A stretch of 64,000 bases of DNA from Pedobacter sp. W3I1 (lineage in GTDB: Bacteria; Bacteroidota; Bacteroidia; Sphingobacteriales; Sphingobacteriaceae): NCBI RefSeq assembly GCF_030816015.1, contig NZ_JAUSXN010000001.1, forward strand, positions 4,092,001 through 4,156,000. Reading direction: 5' to 3'. Positions 54,401 through 62,815 of this stretch are shown piece after piece. The notes under the pieces were generated by a model that was not told the DNA's origin, did no database searches, and worked only from the letters and a program-made list of their open reading frames with translations. A program made the position numbers and the translations under genes. Position 1 is the stretch's first letter, and each line of letters begins with the position of its first letter.

Positions 54401-54713
54401 CCAATTGAAAATTGATCACTGCCTTATCGATATTAACTGGCGCCGAAGACTTATAACCAATATATGAAACCGATATCCTATAGGTTTTATCTGCTACCGG
54501 CAACGAATAATTTCCATCAATATCTGTCGAAACGCCTTTAATTACCCTTTTATCTTTATCAACAATTACAACAGATGCACCTATAATAGGCTGTTTATCT
54601 TTTTTATCAATAACCTTACCCTTTACATAGTTAATTTGTTGTGCATGGGTTAGGGATGATACCAACAAACAGCATAGTAAAATAAAAAAACTATAATTAT
54701 ATCTTTTAGTCAT
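51438..54713 (-). CDS. SusC/RagA TonB-dependent transporter (first pair)
   Basis: This 1091-residue protein has a signal peptide (to about 24, LTHAQQ), a carboxypeptidase-D-like domain (about 29-110; VKGKVIDKKDKQPIIGASVV), a plug (about 130-260; MQIRIRGTSSINGATDPLIV and LKDAAATAVWGSRAANG) and a barrel ending FGLTANF. There is no STN domain. It follows the 741-residue FAS1 gene by 6 bp. Together with the SusD at 49964-51427 it should form a lidded oligosaccharide importer. Confidence 0.95.
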   Translation of the reverse strand: MTKRYNYSFFILLCCLLVSSLTHAQQINYVKGKVIDKKDKQPIIGASVVIVDKDKRVIKGVSTDIDGNYSLPVADKTYRISVSYIGYKSSAPVNIDKAVINFQLESADNQMDEVQIVSRAKTNNGSGMTIDKRDQTSATVTIDAKELEDLQSASIDQALQGRMAGVDITASTGDPGAPMQIRIRGTSSINGATDPLIVLDGMPYDITIPSDFNFATSDENNYGQLLNIAPSDIKEISVLKDAAATAVWGSRAANGVLIITTKRGSIGPPAISYNFKGSYSKQPSPIPMLNGNQYSSLVLEEYYNAGRQFSTSEYAKQFQYDPNDPYNYYNYSNNTDWLSAITKIGYLQDHNLSISGGGEKARYRASVNYFNQTGTTIGTDLNRVSARVNLDYMVSNKIRFSSDISYTHIDQNGLFTQNVRDVAYTKMPNQSIYEYDEYGNLTSNFFSPAATAQGSFLYNFDNKKVTGTFNPLAMAAAGSNHQLGERITPKFSLQYEILPSVLRLNGSFMVNINNTKVKTFLPQIATGRPYTESVVNTASDADGDSFTMNTSMTLAYTPKLNDRHDIIGFLRFDSEDSRRTGQYLFSTNTASSYLSDPSVDSRTNYTGSASSSLGQTRSVGLLANVQYKFLDRYIINGSIRGDGNSRFGAANRYGLFPSVSGRWRISGEPFMKKANKYVDDFSLRASYGKSGNVPRNDYSYFNIYQNYGFSYLDNAGVYSTNMELTDLRWETVTQSNLGITLNLFKNLNIDFDLYRKRTTDLFYPGLQVPSYNGYGGVDMNVGTMDNQGWEVNLNATVIKKKKIRLDLSFNIAHNENVIREVSPLYPRENKAKVTSNNVYKVFVQENNPFGSFYGFKFKGVYPDKNATVALDENGNQIVGPNGDKIYMRFAYPSIDYVFQPGDAMYEDINHDGNIDYKDIVYLGNGNPKLTGGFGSNLTINGNLRLGFNFTFRTGYDIINGTKISTTNMYGFNNQSTAVLRRWKKEGDVTDMPRAMYGTGYNFLGSDRYIEDGSFLRLSSVVLRYDFGKTFMKRLGMKSLTTNLTVQNILTFTKYTGQDPEVPIKLNGSNTVIDNSTTPPIKTITFGLTANF

Positions 54714-54719
54714 CTCGGT

Positions 54720-56945
54720 TTAGAATTGATATTTTAAATAAGAATTGATTTGGTGAATCACCGTTCTGTTAGATAACACGTTGCTTCTATCGGTTGTACC
54801 AAGCAAAACATTAACAGAAGTATTGGTTACATCTCTTAGTGTGAGTGTATTGGTGGTATTGGTAAATACAGTAACCTTAGCCGCATCGCCCGAATCATTT
54901 TTAAGCAAACTCTCAAAAGAACCCGTTTTCTGTCCATCGCTTGCTACCGTACTTTTAATAATATGGTATTGAATAAATTTAGCCACCTTGCTAATATCTG
55001 CGGCATCTGTTGGCGTATAGTTTGGTGTTCCGTTGGCTAGTTTTGGCAATAATCCGGCGGTTACCGCAGCTTGCATAGCCGCATTGGTTGGGATAAAAAC
55101 AGTGTAAGCGCTTCCATCGGTAACCCCCTGAATTGCACCTGTTACCGCTGTATAAAGCGTTACGTTATTTTTAAGATATTGAAAGAAAGAATAATAAGGA
55201 TCGGTTGTTAAAGTACCGTATTTTTCGATATGCTTGCTTACCGGGAGTACCGTATACATGAGTACTTTAGCGGCATAAGCATCAGCACCATTAACAGCTG
55301 TGGCAACCGAATCAATCTTAATACTTTTATCTGCAACTGCTGGCAGATCTTCTGTACCTGCTGAAGAGAAAAAACCGTTATTGTACTTAATGTATTCGCC
55401 ACCCTGAGTTTCCAGAATACCAGCTGTTGTAGCAAAATTTGGTACCGCATGGTCGCCCAATGGGATAATATGCGTTTGCAAGAGTCGCCTTAAAATATTC
55501 AGGTCGCCCCTGATAGGTGATGAAGGATAAAAGGGATCGTATGAAAATCCTAAACTGACCAATGTGGCATCAGGAATGGGAATAACAATGTATTTTAAAG
55601 AGGCTGTTTTGATCGGAATGGCATAACCCAATACATCAAGCGCCTGTTTCATAATGTAATAGGTAGGATCTAGATTTACTTTTCCGTAAACCGTCGAAAA
55701 TACATTGGCATTTTGGGCAGCATTTACGCCATAAAACAATCCATTACTTAAAAATTGTTTGTCTACCACATTTGCAGGCGTAAGTTTAGTGGCTTCGCCT
55801 AAAAAGCTGTTAACCGTATTAAACTTACTTGGCCATACGGTAGTTCTGTATAAATGAGAATTGATAAAATCCCTGATGATATCGGACCTTAAAGAAAACA
55901 GTTCGTTCAGCTGTGCTTTATAATTTCCGGGCTGTAACCTGTTTTTTGCATAGTATTTTAACAGCACCTTTGCATAAGCCTCTACGGCTTCATCAGTTGG
56001 TGCAAAAATGGTATACATACCAATCTGTGCATCGTTGGCATCTTCTTTTAGGTAATTTTCGTTATTAGGCGAAAAACCAAGCAATACACTATAGTTTTTA
56101 GCGTAAACATTATCGCTCTTACCTGTTAACACCTGGTAGCGATGGGTAATATCAGTATTTAAGTTATAGCTTACATATTTATCCAAAAGGGATTTAAAAG
56201 CGCCATACTGCGCCTTAGTGCTGATATACTGATCGATGCTTTGTGGCGGTGTAAGCACCTTATCTACAATATGGATGACGCCATTTTCGGCTACAATATC
56301 TTGTTCGATAATTTTTCCCGGGCCAACATTTTTTCCGGTATACTCGGTATTTGGATAAAAATAATTATAATCTAAAGCACTAATGCCAGCAAAAGTGACG
56401 AAGGGACTAAGAAAAAAGGGCAGGTTTTTATTATTAAAATCGGTTGGTAAATAAGGTCCGTTACGGTTACCCGCAATTACCTTTATCGCTTTACCATCGT
56501 TGTCTACGCCATCGTAAACAAAATCGTAATAAACGGTACGTCGCCTAAAACCAACATTTTTAACAAAACCTTTTGCCGTTAAGTTATCGCTTAAACGTTC
56601 TACTTTCTCTCCATCGTAAGTCATTGAATAACGTACAATTGCCGAAGCCAGCGTGGCATTTATTTCGGTTAAGTTGTTCTCAGACATGTAGGTGGTAAAA
56701 GCCGCATCTGTTGGTGCAAAAACCGTCCAAGAACCTGCAGTACTTAAAGTTTCTTTATAGCCCGATTTATCTATACAATCTAAAAATCTGGTAAAATTTC
56801 CTTTGGCCTGGAGTTGTTGATAAATTGGATCGGCTAATGTTTCAGGACGGCCATAGAACTCATCAAATTCTTTTTTCCGGCAAGCGCTGAGAATGAATAT
56901 AATCGTTAAATTAACGATTAAAAATTTTTGTAAAATTTTACTCAT
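54720..56945 (-). CDS. Fasciclin (FAS1) multi-domain lipoprotein, 741 residues
   Basis: This is the first gene of the seven-gene run. A lipoprotein signal (FILSACRKKE) leads into about four FAS1-like segments: about 35-240 (WTVFAPTDAAFTTYMSENN to GVIHIVDKVLTPP), about 245-430 (YTIFAPTDEAVEAYAKVL to NGLFYGVNAAQN), a degenerate one (about 435-570) and about 580-740 (YTVFIPTNAAMQAAVTAGL to VIHQINSYLKYQF). FAS1 repeats act in adhesion. Being cotranscribed with two SusCD pairs, three such lipoproteins probably dock polysaccharide or plant-cell-wall material at the cell surface, which is inference. Confidence 0.9.
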   Translation of the reverse strand: MSKILQKFLIVNLTIIFILSACRKKEFDEFYGRPETLADPIYQQLQAKGNFTRFLDCIDKSGYKETLSTAGSWTVFAPTDAAFTTYMSENNLTEINATLASAIVRYSMTYDGEKVERLSDNLTAKGFVKNVGFRRRTVYYDFVYDGVDNDGKAIKVIAGNRNGPYLPTDFNNKNLPFFLSPFVTFAGISALDYNYFYPNTEYTGKNVGPGKIIEQDIVAENGVIHIVDKVLTPPQSIDQYISTKAQYGAFKSLLDKYVSYNLNTDITHRYQVLTGKSDNVYAKNYSVLLGFSPNNENYLKEDANDAQIGMYTIFAPTDEAVEAYAKVLLKYYAKNRLQPGNYKAQLNELFSLRSDIIRDFINSHLYRTTVWPSKFNTVNSFLGEATKLTPANVVDKQFLSNGLFYGVNAAQNANVFSTVYGKVNLDPTYYIMKQALDVLGYAIPIKTASLKYIVIPIPDATLVSLGFSYDPFYPSSPIRGDLNILRRLLQTHIIPLGDHAVPNFATTAGILETQGGEYIKYNNGFFSSAGTEDLPAVADKSIKIDSVATAVNGADAYAAKVLMYTVLPVSKHIEKYGTLTTDPYYSFFQYLKNNVTLYTAVTGAIQGVTDGSAYTVFIPTNAAMQAAVTAGLLPKLANGTPNYTPTDAADISKVAKFIQYHIIKSTVASDGQKTGSFESLLKNDSGDAAKVTVFTNTTNTLTLRDVTNTSVNVLLGTTDRSNVLSNRTVIHQINSYLKYQF

Positions 56946-57073
56946 AGCAATTTCATTGGATAAACGGCCATTAAATACTGGGCAATAAAAAGCTATGGAT
57001 CTAAATCAATTAGAAATTAAAAATGCGTAAACTGACTTAAAGGGGTGAGTAGATTTTTATTGCATAGAATCGT

Positions 57074-57089
57074 ATTAACGTTCGTTAAT
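57074..57089. promoter_or_regulatory. 16-bp palindrome upstream of the FAS1/SusCD operon
   Basis: ATTAACG-TT-CGTTAAT is a perfect 7-2-7 inverted repeat, 129 bp upstream of the operon's first ATG. It looks like an operator for a dimeric regulator. Two TTGGTTA-like direct repeats follow at 57097-57120. The remainder of 56946-57385 is AT-rich and without genes. Confidence 0.5.
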
Positions 57090-57385
57090 TAAATAGTTGG
57101 TTAAAAAGTTATTTGGTTAGTGAATTATTTCTTAAATATATAAAGGTGGAACAAAATTTCCATCCTGTACTATCCTGTCTTTTTACTATAAAATATTATC
57201 ATAAAAAGATTATATCCATATCCAGTATAGGTAAATCGTTTTAAACAAGACTAAGCGCCTTTAAAAAAAAATTAGTCGCGGCATTTCTAATCAAAAAAAA
57301 TATTAATAGTACAAGAAATAAGACAACATATTAAGGCTATCCTGCAATTCGTAGTTGCATATTATCCAGAATAATGATGCTTTGT

Positions 57386-58744
57386 TTAATGCTTTTTAGT
57401 ATCCATCCATGCTTCTGGTATAGAAATTACACAGATATTCATAGAACGATTATCTTTTGATAACATCGCAGATTGAATTTCGATTTTTTTACCATCGGGG
57501 CTCATGGTAGGATGCGGATGATCTGCTGCTGTTTGCTTATGTCCTGCCGAAAGCAATTTCATTTCATGTGTTTTCCTGTTAATGAGATAAATGCTTCTCG
57601 AAAAATCGTCGCCAACTGCCCACTTGCCATCTGGCGAACCGCTTACATGCCAAAGCCCGCTACCCGTTGGCGTTTGCCCTTCAATTCTCATTTCCCTTGT
57701 TCTTAAATTTACAATGGCCAGCCCGGTAGGCTTTTCACGTGTACCCGATGGTCCCCAGGCATTTTCTTGTCCGGGATTAGCACCATTTACCCCAGTTTGC
57801 GGCGCAGATACCGCACTTGTTCTGGGTATAGGCCTGTGCCCCATAATGGCCATGGCTACCTCATCTCGCGAAATTACGGCTTCGTGGGTAACCCATTCAT
57901 AATCGGCCTCCGGATATAACGGCCGTAATCCTGTTCCATCAGCCAATACGGTCCAGGTTCGTTGTGGCGATTTCCCTCCGGTTTCCCAGCAAAAAATAAT
58001 TTCGCCGGCAAGCCAGGGATTGGTTTGTATATGTCCTATCTGAAAAGGAACGGAAACTACATATTTAATTTCGCCGGTGTGGATATTCATCCCTGCAATA
58101 CCCGAAGGGCCAGCGCCCATTTTCCGTGGCCCAAAGTTTGGTTCGAGTTTAGTTCCTGCCGCAAGATGTTTAGCCGCTTCTGCCTTACCTACCCTGAAAT
58201 AAGCCCAGTTTTCGTCACCATCAAGTGCCATATCGCCACCTGCACCAATTTCTTCGGGTGTAGTTCCACAAATGCGTTCATAAGCCGATACGGGTTTCAT
58301 TTTTCCAGATTTACTATCTGCAAACACCTTAGCCAGATCTACCTCTATAATTTTCACTACGCGTTTGCCCGAATCAATATTCCGCATAAAATAGAGCTTC
58401 ATCGATTTTCTGGCTACGTTCAACATCCCGGTGTATCCACCTTCGGTAACCTGAATAAGATCTCCCGTTTGCTCATTTACTGCCATTGCCTCTCCTTTAA
58501 CCCTTCCCGACCGGAAGATGAGCCATTGCCCATCAGCAGTCCACTGGTTATGCGTTTGATAAATCTTCGAATCTCCGGCAGGCGTAGTGGTTAGAAAAGT
58601 AAGCACAACACCTGTAACGGGATCTTTGAGCACTTTTCTTTCTGAAGGAAAACGTTTACCTATCTGTGCGTAACCAGGGTGATGATTAAACACAAGCATG
58701 CAGGTAAAAACGGCAAAAAGAAATGAACAGGATATATATTTCAT
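57386..58744 (-). CDS. Oligogalacturonate lyase-like protein (PL22 type), exported
   Basis: This 452-residue protein has a signal peptide (to about 26, PGYAQ) and then a seven-bladed beta-propeller: TTTPAGDSKIYQTHNQWTAD in the first blade, LMVNEQTG-like turns, QIGHIQTNPWLAGEIIFCWE in the middle and DHPHPTMSPDGKKIEIQSAM near the end. These histidines correspond to those that hold the metal in PL22 enzymes, which split unsaturated oligogalacturonates by beta-elimination. The gene lies 26 bp after the GH105-like gene, a pairing typical of pectin breakdown. A TolB-like propeller without lyase activity is the alternative. Confidence 0.8.
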   Translation of the reverse strand: MKYISCSFLFAVFTCMLVFNHHPGYAQIGKRFPSERKVLKDPVTGVVLTFLTTTPAGDSKIYQTHNQWTADGQWLIFRSGRVKGEAMAVNEQTGDLIQVTEGGYTGMLNVARKSMKLYFMRNIDSGKRVVKIIEVDLAKVFADSKSGKMKPVSAYERICGTTPEEIGAGGDMALDGDENWAYFRVGKAEAAKHLAAGTKLEPNFGPRKMGAGPSGIAGMNIHTGEIKYVVSVPFQIGHIQTNPWLAGEIIFCWETGGKSPQRTWTVLADGTGLRPLYPEADYEWVTHEAVISRDEVAMAIMGHRPIPRTSAVSAPQTGVNGANPGQENAWGPSGTREKPTGLAIVNLRTREMRIEGQTPTGSGLWHVSGSPDGKWAVGDDFSRSIYLINRKTHEMKLLSAGHKQTAADHPHPTMSPDGKKIEIQSAMLSKDNRSMNICVISIPEAWMDTKKH

Positions 58745-58770
58745 CGTTATTTTGATTAAAAGTAGTGTTG

Positions 58771-60153
58771 TTATTTATACATCTGTACTGAACTATCGTT
58801 TATTACGAAGGGGTGTTGTTGTAATAACCGATAAGTTTCTGCTCCCGCCAAAAGCACCGGGCCATAACTATGCGCAGCAAAAACATTTACAGGTCTATAA
58901 TAGTAAAACGCAGGATCGAAACCCATCCCTGTACCTACGCATGTACCTTCTACCTGACCGTTTGCGTTTATTTTAGTGCTTACGGCATTCCAGGCCAATA
59001 GCGCCATAGGGCCGTAAGCTTTGGCATCAAGCCAGCCTTTGTTTACTGCACGGGCAATGCAATAGCTATAAATAGCGGTAGCTGAGGTTTCTAAATAAGA
59101 ATCGTTACGATCTAAAAGCTGATGCCAAAAACCTGTTCCATCCTGCAAAGCTGCCAGGCCTTTTACATGTGCTTTTAACATTTTCAATAGGTAAGGTCTA
59201 TCGGGATGGTTTACAGGCAAGGCATCCAGCAGTTCTATCTTGGTCATAAGTGCCCAGCCGTTGGCCCTCGCCCAATGAAACTGGGGATGAGGGTCCATAT
59301 CCTGAACCCAACCGTGCATATACAAACCTTTTTCCGGGTTAAACATCCGTTCGGCAAATAACCTGTATTGTTTCACTGCTTCGTCAAAATATTTAGCCTC
59401 TCCGGTTAACACACCCATTTGGGCAATGGCCGGGAGGCTCATATAAAGATCATCAAGCCATAGTGTATTGGGATGTGGCCTGTTCCTGGCCAGTGTACCG
59501 TCTTTCAAACGGAACTCTTTGGTCATGATGTAATTTAAATAATGATCTATAACCGGTCGGAGATCGGCTTTCACTTCTCCTGTTCGTTGGGTCTTAATCA
59601 TTGCAGCCGCAATAGAACCCGCATCGTCTAATGCATGCGGATCTATGACCGAACGAATAGGTGTTACCGCTCCTTTATTTGTTTTTAAATATTTTTGATA
59701 GGCAGAAACAACGGCTGCCAAAAAATTCACCCGCTTAACGGTATATTCCTTAAATTTTTGATCTCCTGTGGCAGTAGCAACCTCTAACATACCGGTATAG
59801 GTAACGCCCCATTCGTAACTCGTTAAACGATAGTCTCCAGGTTTAAATATCGAAGTGGAATCTGCTTTCCTTAAATCCGAAACCACTTTTCCCGAAACCT
59901 TATCTATCAGTTCGAAAGGGGTCGTTTTATCCAGGTAGTTAAAAACGCGATCCAGCGATACTTTAATATCTGCCATTTTTGTTTCACCATAAGGTGTAAC
60001 ATAGGCTGGTTTTAACAGATGTAGCGGCGAGGTAACATCATTCCCCTTATGTTCTACATATTGAGCAAAAACTGGTACTCCGGCGCACATTGCAGAACAA
60101 AGGAATAATATTTTAGATCCCGAAGTTTTAATCAGATTGGTAAAAACAAACAT
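58771..60153 (-). CDS. GH105-like unsaturated rhamnogalacturonyl/uronyl hydrolase
   Basis: This 460-residue protein has a signal peptide (to about 31, VPVFAQ) and an (alpha/alpha)6 barrel. The catalytic acid stretch is TLWLDDLYMSLPAIAQMG (Asp234/Asp235), followed by HWARANGWALMTKIELLDAL and DGTGFWHQLLDR, which line the active site in GH88/GH105 enzymes. Such enzymes hydrate and release the unsaturated uronic acid left by pectin lyases. It is first in a two-gene unit with the PL22-like lyase, 440 bp upstream of the FAS1/SusCD operon, so the three parts probably form one pectin locus. Confidence 0.92.
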   Translation of the reverse strand: MFVFTNLIKTSGSKILFLCSAMCAGVPVFAQYVEHKGNDVTSPLHLLKPAYVTPYGETKMADIKVSLDRVFNYLDKTTPFELIDKVSGKVVSDLRKADSTSIFKPGDYRLTSYEWGVTYTGMLEVATATGDQKFKEYTVKRVNFLAAVVSAYQKYLKTNKGAVTPIRSVIDPHALDDAGSIAAAMIKTQRTGEVKADLRPVIDHYLNYIMTKEFRLKDGTLARNRPHPNTLWLDDLYMSLPAIAQMGVLTGEAKYFDEAVKQYRLFAERMFNPEKGLYMHGWVQDMDPHPQFHWARANGWALMTKIELLDALPVNHPDRPYLLKMLKAHVKGLAALQDGTGFWHQLLDRNDSYLETSATAIYSYCIARAVNKGWLDAKAYGPMALLAWNAVSTKINANGQVEGTCVGTGMGFDPAFYYYRPVNVFAAHSYGPVLLAGAETYRLLQQHPFVINDSSVQMYK

Positions 60154-60243
60154 AATAGATGGCTCAAGCTATATCATTGCTCCTAAATGGGAACAAAACA
60201 TATAGGGGTTTATAAATGGTTAATCAAGCCAATCTATAATAAT

Positions 60244-60280
60244 TTAAAAAAAGAAGCGACCTGCTCTGTCCTGCTTCTTT
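60244..60280 (-). terminator. Rho-independent terminator of the nucleotide cyclase gene
   Basis: AAAGAAGC (60250-60257) pairs with GCTTCTTT (60273-60280) around a 15-nt loop. On the minus strand the stem runs into seven T. It lies about 60 bp past the stop at 60341. Confidence 0.8.
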
Positions 60281-60340
60281 AGTAAAGAAATTATTACAGT
60301 ATTTATAGCGCTGTAGTTAAGAGGATTTACAACTTTAAAC

Positions 60341-61390
60341 TTAGCGTGTATAAACAGGCTTTACAGCTACGAGCTGCATTTCTTTTTCCTTGCCGCGGAG
60401 TTTAATTGCACCTAACATTTGGGTGGTATAACGGTCTGTTAACTGGAGTTCTTCAATTAGCACTATCGATACCAGCATCTCCTGGTTAAACTCCTTACAC
60501 ATATGCTGGATTCTGGAAGTGGTATTCAGCACATCTCCGGAGTAGGTAATATCCCGTTTTATAATCCCCACTTCGCCTGCTATAATCTTTCCACAGTGAA
60601 TACCTGCTTTAAAAGAAGGTAGTAAGCCATATTTTTCGTGGTATTTACCCTTCAGAAAAAATAGATGTGCTTTAATATCGAAAAAACAATTGATGCATTT
60701 ATTGTTCCTTAATCCTTCATCATAACGCCATGCAATTACCACCTCATCACCTACATATTGGTATATTTCTCCCCTATTTTCTAAAATAGGATTGGTAATA
60801 TCTATAAATATATCTTTTAGTAATTCATGGTATTTTTTATCGCCGAGACTCTCGGCAATGGCGGTTGATGAGTTTAGGTCGAGAAACATAAAGATTCGTG
60901 ATTCTTCTTTAGGTGTATTGTACTTTCCCCTAATAATATCCCAGAAAATCCCTTGCCCAAACTTACTGTTTATCTGTAGCAGTAACTGTGTAATGGAAAC
61001 CACAATGGCCCATACCAATCCGTTTTTTAAAAATCTTTTCGAATCGCCCAGTTCATAGAGGCTCAGTATCTCATTTACGATTAAAATAATCCCTAAAAAC
61101 GATCCTGCTACAATTAAAAGGGTATAACCATAAGGCTTATCGTTGTATTTTACATTTATAAAGAATACCAGTAAACTCCCACCTAACAGTGCCCCAAAAA
61201 GACCAATAACTGCATTTAGTACAATCGATGAAATTAAGGTATAACCAGGCACTGGTCCTAAAGAATTTCGGGTATGGAGTACAAGATCCTCAAAAACAGC
61301 AATTATAACCCCAGTCATCATCCAGGCGAGGATAATGATGAATAATTGTTGAAATTTCTGCTGTGTCTGGCGATTAATTTTTACTGACAT
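60341..61390 (-). CDS. Membrane-bound class III adenylate/guanylate cyclase
   Basis: This 349-residue protein has four or five hydrophobic spans in the first 145 residues (e.g. LFIIILAWMMTGVIIAVF and TLLIVAGSFLGIILIVNEIL). The cyclase domain (about 163-330) has metal-binding Asp171 (FMFLDLNSS) and Asp215 (YQYVGDEVVIAW), and the transition-state Asn and Arg in VLNTTSRIQ. The residues that select ATP or GTP cannot be fixed by eye. No ligand-sensing domain beyond the membrane part is visible. It makes cAMP or cGMP in response to an unknown membrane cue; the gene is monocistronic with its own terminator. Confidence 0.92.
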   Translation of the reverse strand: MSVKINRQTQQKFQQLFIIILAWMMTGVIIAVFEDLVLHTRNSLGPVPGYTLISSIVLNAVIGLFGALLGGSLLVFFINVKYNDKPYGYTLLIVAGSFLGIILIVNEILSLYELGDSKRFLKNGLVWAIVVSITQLLLQINSKFGQGIFWDIIRGKYNTPKEESRIFMFLDLNSSTAIAESLGDKKYHELLKDIFIDITNPILENRGEIYQYVGDEVVIAWRYDEGLRNNKCINCFFDIKAHLFFLKGKYHEKYGLLPSFKAGIHCGKIIAGEVGIIKRDITYSGDVLNTTSRIQHMCKEFNQEMLVSIVLIEELQLTDRYTTQMLGAIKLRGKEKEMQLVAVKPVYTR

Positions 61391-61782
61391 CGTGATTTTT
61401 ATTCAAAACTACGAACTCAATATACCCTAAATTTTAATAAAATAACGAATACAATCTATTTGTACTTAACGATTTAAATAGCATGGCACCTGCTATTTTC
61501 CAGATTGACTTACTGCGCCGAATAAATGATTTTTTGAGGCAACCCGACTTCCATTCAACTTTCCATCCCTAAAAACTGTTCGCTCCCGCACAAGCACTGT
61601 TCGGAAATGAACATGCCACAACCAACAATAAACAAAAATAACCAATTACAAAGCGATTAAGGGAACATTTGCTTTTTGGCACCAGCTTGGTTAACCACGA
61701 AACTGAATAATATTGGTGCAAACTGATTCTCATTAGCACACCACTATAACCTAACGAATTTAACATTTAAATAAAAAAGACA
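61391..61782. other. Divergent intergenic region, cyclase / GIN gene 2
   Basis: No gene is supported. A 65-codon minus-strand frame (61569-61766) lies in what must be the promoter of the GIN gene and shows no protein features. The region is AT-rich near both starts. Confidence 0.35.
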
Positions 61783-62379
61783 ATGAAAACTTCAATTAAA
61801 ACACTAATCGCCATGGCATCTGCCGTAATTATCTTAATGGCTATCCTTCCAACAAGCTTAAAGGCAACAGAAAAAACAGAAACAATGTATAATAAGATTC
61901 AAAACTTTAGAAAAATTGTGATAAAGGGAAATGTGGAGTTGATGTTGGTGCAGCGACCAACGGTTGGAATAGCTTATGCAGATGATAACGCAGGAAGTAC
62001 GAAAGTTACCCAGCAGGGAGAAGTGCTCCGCATTACCGGGCTCAGTAAAGAAACATGTAAACTTATTGTTTATGTAAACGAGATTTACCGCATTGAGGCT
62101 GATCAAAATGCTGTGGTGAAAACACAAGCAAAGCTCAGCACTAAATTTCTCCAGATCATTCTTAAGGGAAGTGCCTTTGCTGAAATTAACACCAGTAGTG
62201 AGGGCTTATATACTGAAATTCTCGATAATAGTACATTAAAACTAAAAGGGAATACCAATCGCCATACGCTGGTAATGGGCAAAGCACCAAATTTAACCAT
62301 CGATCATTTTGCGGCCACTCAAACAGATGTTAGTCATGTAGGAGCCACTGAGGAAGAAATTGTTGCGCTTGTTCCTTAG
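61783..62379 (+). CDS. Secreted GIN-domain (DUF2807-like) protein, copy 2
   Basis: This 198-residue protein has a signal peptide (MKTSIKTLIAMASAVIIL, to about 29). The GIN beta structure opens FRKIVIKGNVELMLVQRP and continues IYRIEADQNAVVKTQ, IILKGSAFAEINTSSEG and STLKLKGNTNRHTLVMGKAP. It parallels the 28445-29044 protein position by position; the two are paralogues with clear divergence. Each stands alone with its own terminator, 33 kb apart. Confidence 0.87.
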   Translation: MKTSIKTLIAMASAVIILMAILPTSLKATEKTETMYNKIQNFRKIVIKGNVELMLVQRPTVGIAYADDNAGSTKVTQQGEVLRITGLSKETCKLIVYVNEIYRIEADQNAVVKTQAKLSTKFLQIILKGSAFAEINTSSEGLYTEILDNSTLKLKGNTNRHTLVMGKAPNLTIDHFAATQTDVSHVGATEEEIVALVP

Positions 62380-62390
62380 CTTACAATAAA

Positions 62391-62424
62391 AAGGGAAAAG
62401 ATCCTTAAATGATTCTTTTCCCTT
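62391..62424 (+). terminator. Hairpin terminator of GIN gene 2
   Basis: AAGGGAAAAGATC faces GATTCTTTTCCCTT across a CTTAAAT loop with one bulge. It begins 12 bp after the stop codon. The T run is weak. Confidence 0.7.
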
Positions 62425-62452
62425 AGTCAATTTCTTCATCCTTCTATCTTTT

Positions 62453-62677
62453 TCAAAGCCCTGATTGTTTGAGTGCTCTGATTCTTCCTGCCAACAATTT
62501 CAATACCGGCTGAGTTGCGACTAAATTAAAACTCCAGATATCATCTGTGATAAAAATAAAATTGCCCTCAAAACTGTAAATGTAGTCCCCTCCTTCTATT
62601 CCGATCATCCAGTCCTCTTTTTTCAGATCAGGATAGGTTTGTAAAACCCTCAGGTTGTCATCCTCGGGATACGTCAT
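62453..62677 (-). CDS. Small hypothetical protein whose start lies in a repeat
   Basis: The 74-residue frame from ATG 62677 reads MTYPEDDNLRVLQTYPDLKK and ends RIRALKQSGL. It looks protein-like (mixed hydrophobic and charged, WMIGIEGGDYIYSFEGNFIF), but its ATG is the outer end of the inverted repeat at 62672-62768 and the same frame stays open through the whole repeat to 62791. It may be the C-terminal part of a gene interrupted by the repeat, or a gene that took its start from it. I do not recognise a family. Confidence 0.4.
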   Translation of the reverse strand: MTYPEDDNLRVLQTYPDLKKEDWMIGIEGGDYIYSFEGNFIFITDDIWSFNLVATQPVLKLLAGRIRALKQSGL

Positions 62678-62768
62678 TGCGAGAAGGCTTTTTTCAGCCG
62701 ACGAAGCAATCTTTATAGCAGGATCACTAGCAGGAAAGATTGCTTCGTCGTTCCTCCTCGCAATGACG
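62672..62768. repeat. Interspersed inverted repeat with 16-bp inner stem
   Basis: Ends CGTCATTGCGAG and CTCGCAATGACG enclose a perfect inner pair, CGACGAAGCAATCTTT (62699-62714) and AAAGATTGCTTCGTCG (62735-62750), with a 20-nt loop. A decayed relative is visible within 30448-30627 (GCGCTTCGTCGATCCTCCTC). Confidence 0.85.
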
Positions 62769-62815
62769 ATCTTTCTTATGATATAGGCTCTTCAAAATCA
62801 GTGTTGAAACCCTAT

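Noticed and set aside
41659..56945. Tandem duplication of one FAS1-SusC-SusD module
   Set aside because: The two SusC and two SusD proteins differ too much in sequence and length (SusD 487 versus 577 residues), and FAS1 numbers are uneven; an ancient or independent origin is likelier.
61569..61766. 65-codon minus-strand ORF with a lipobox-like stretch
   Set aside because: It covers the promoter region of GIN gene 2 and lacks a proper N-terminal signal; the cysteine is far inside.
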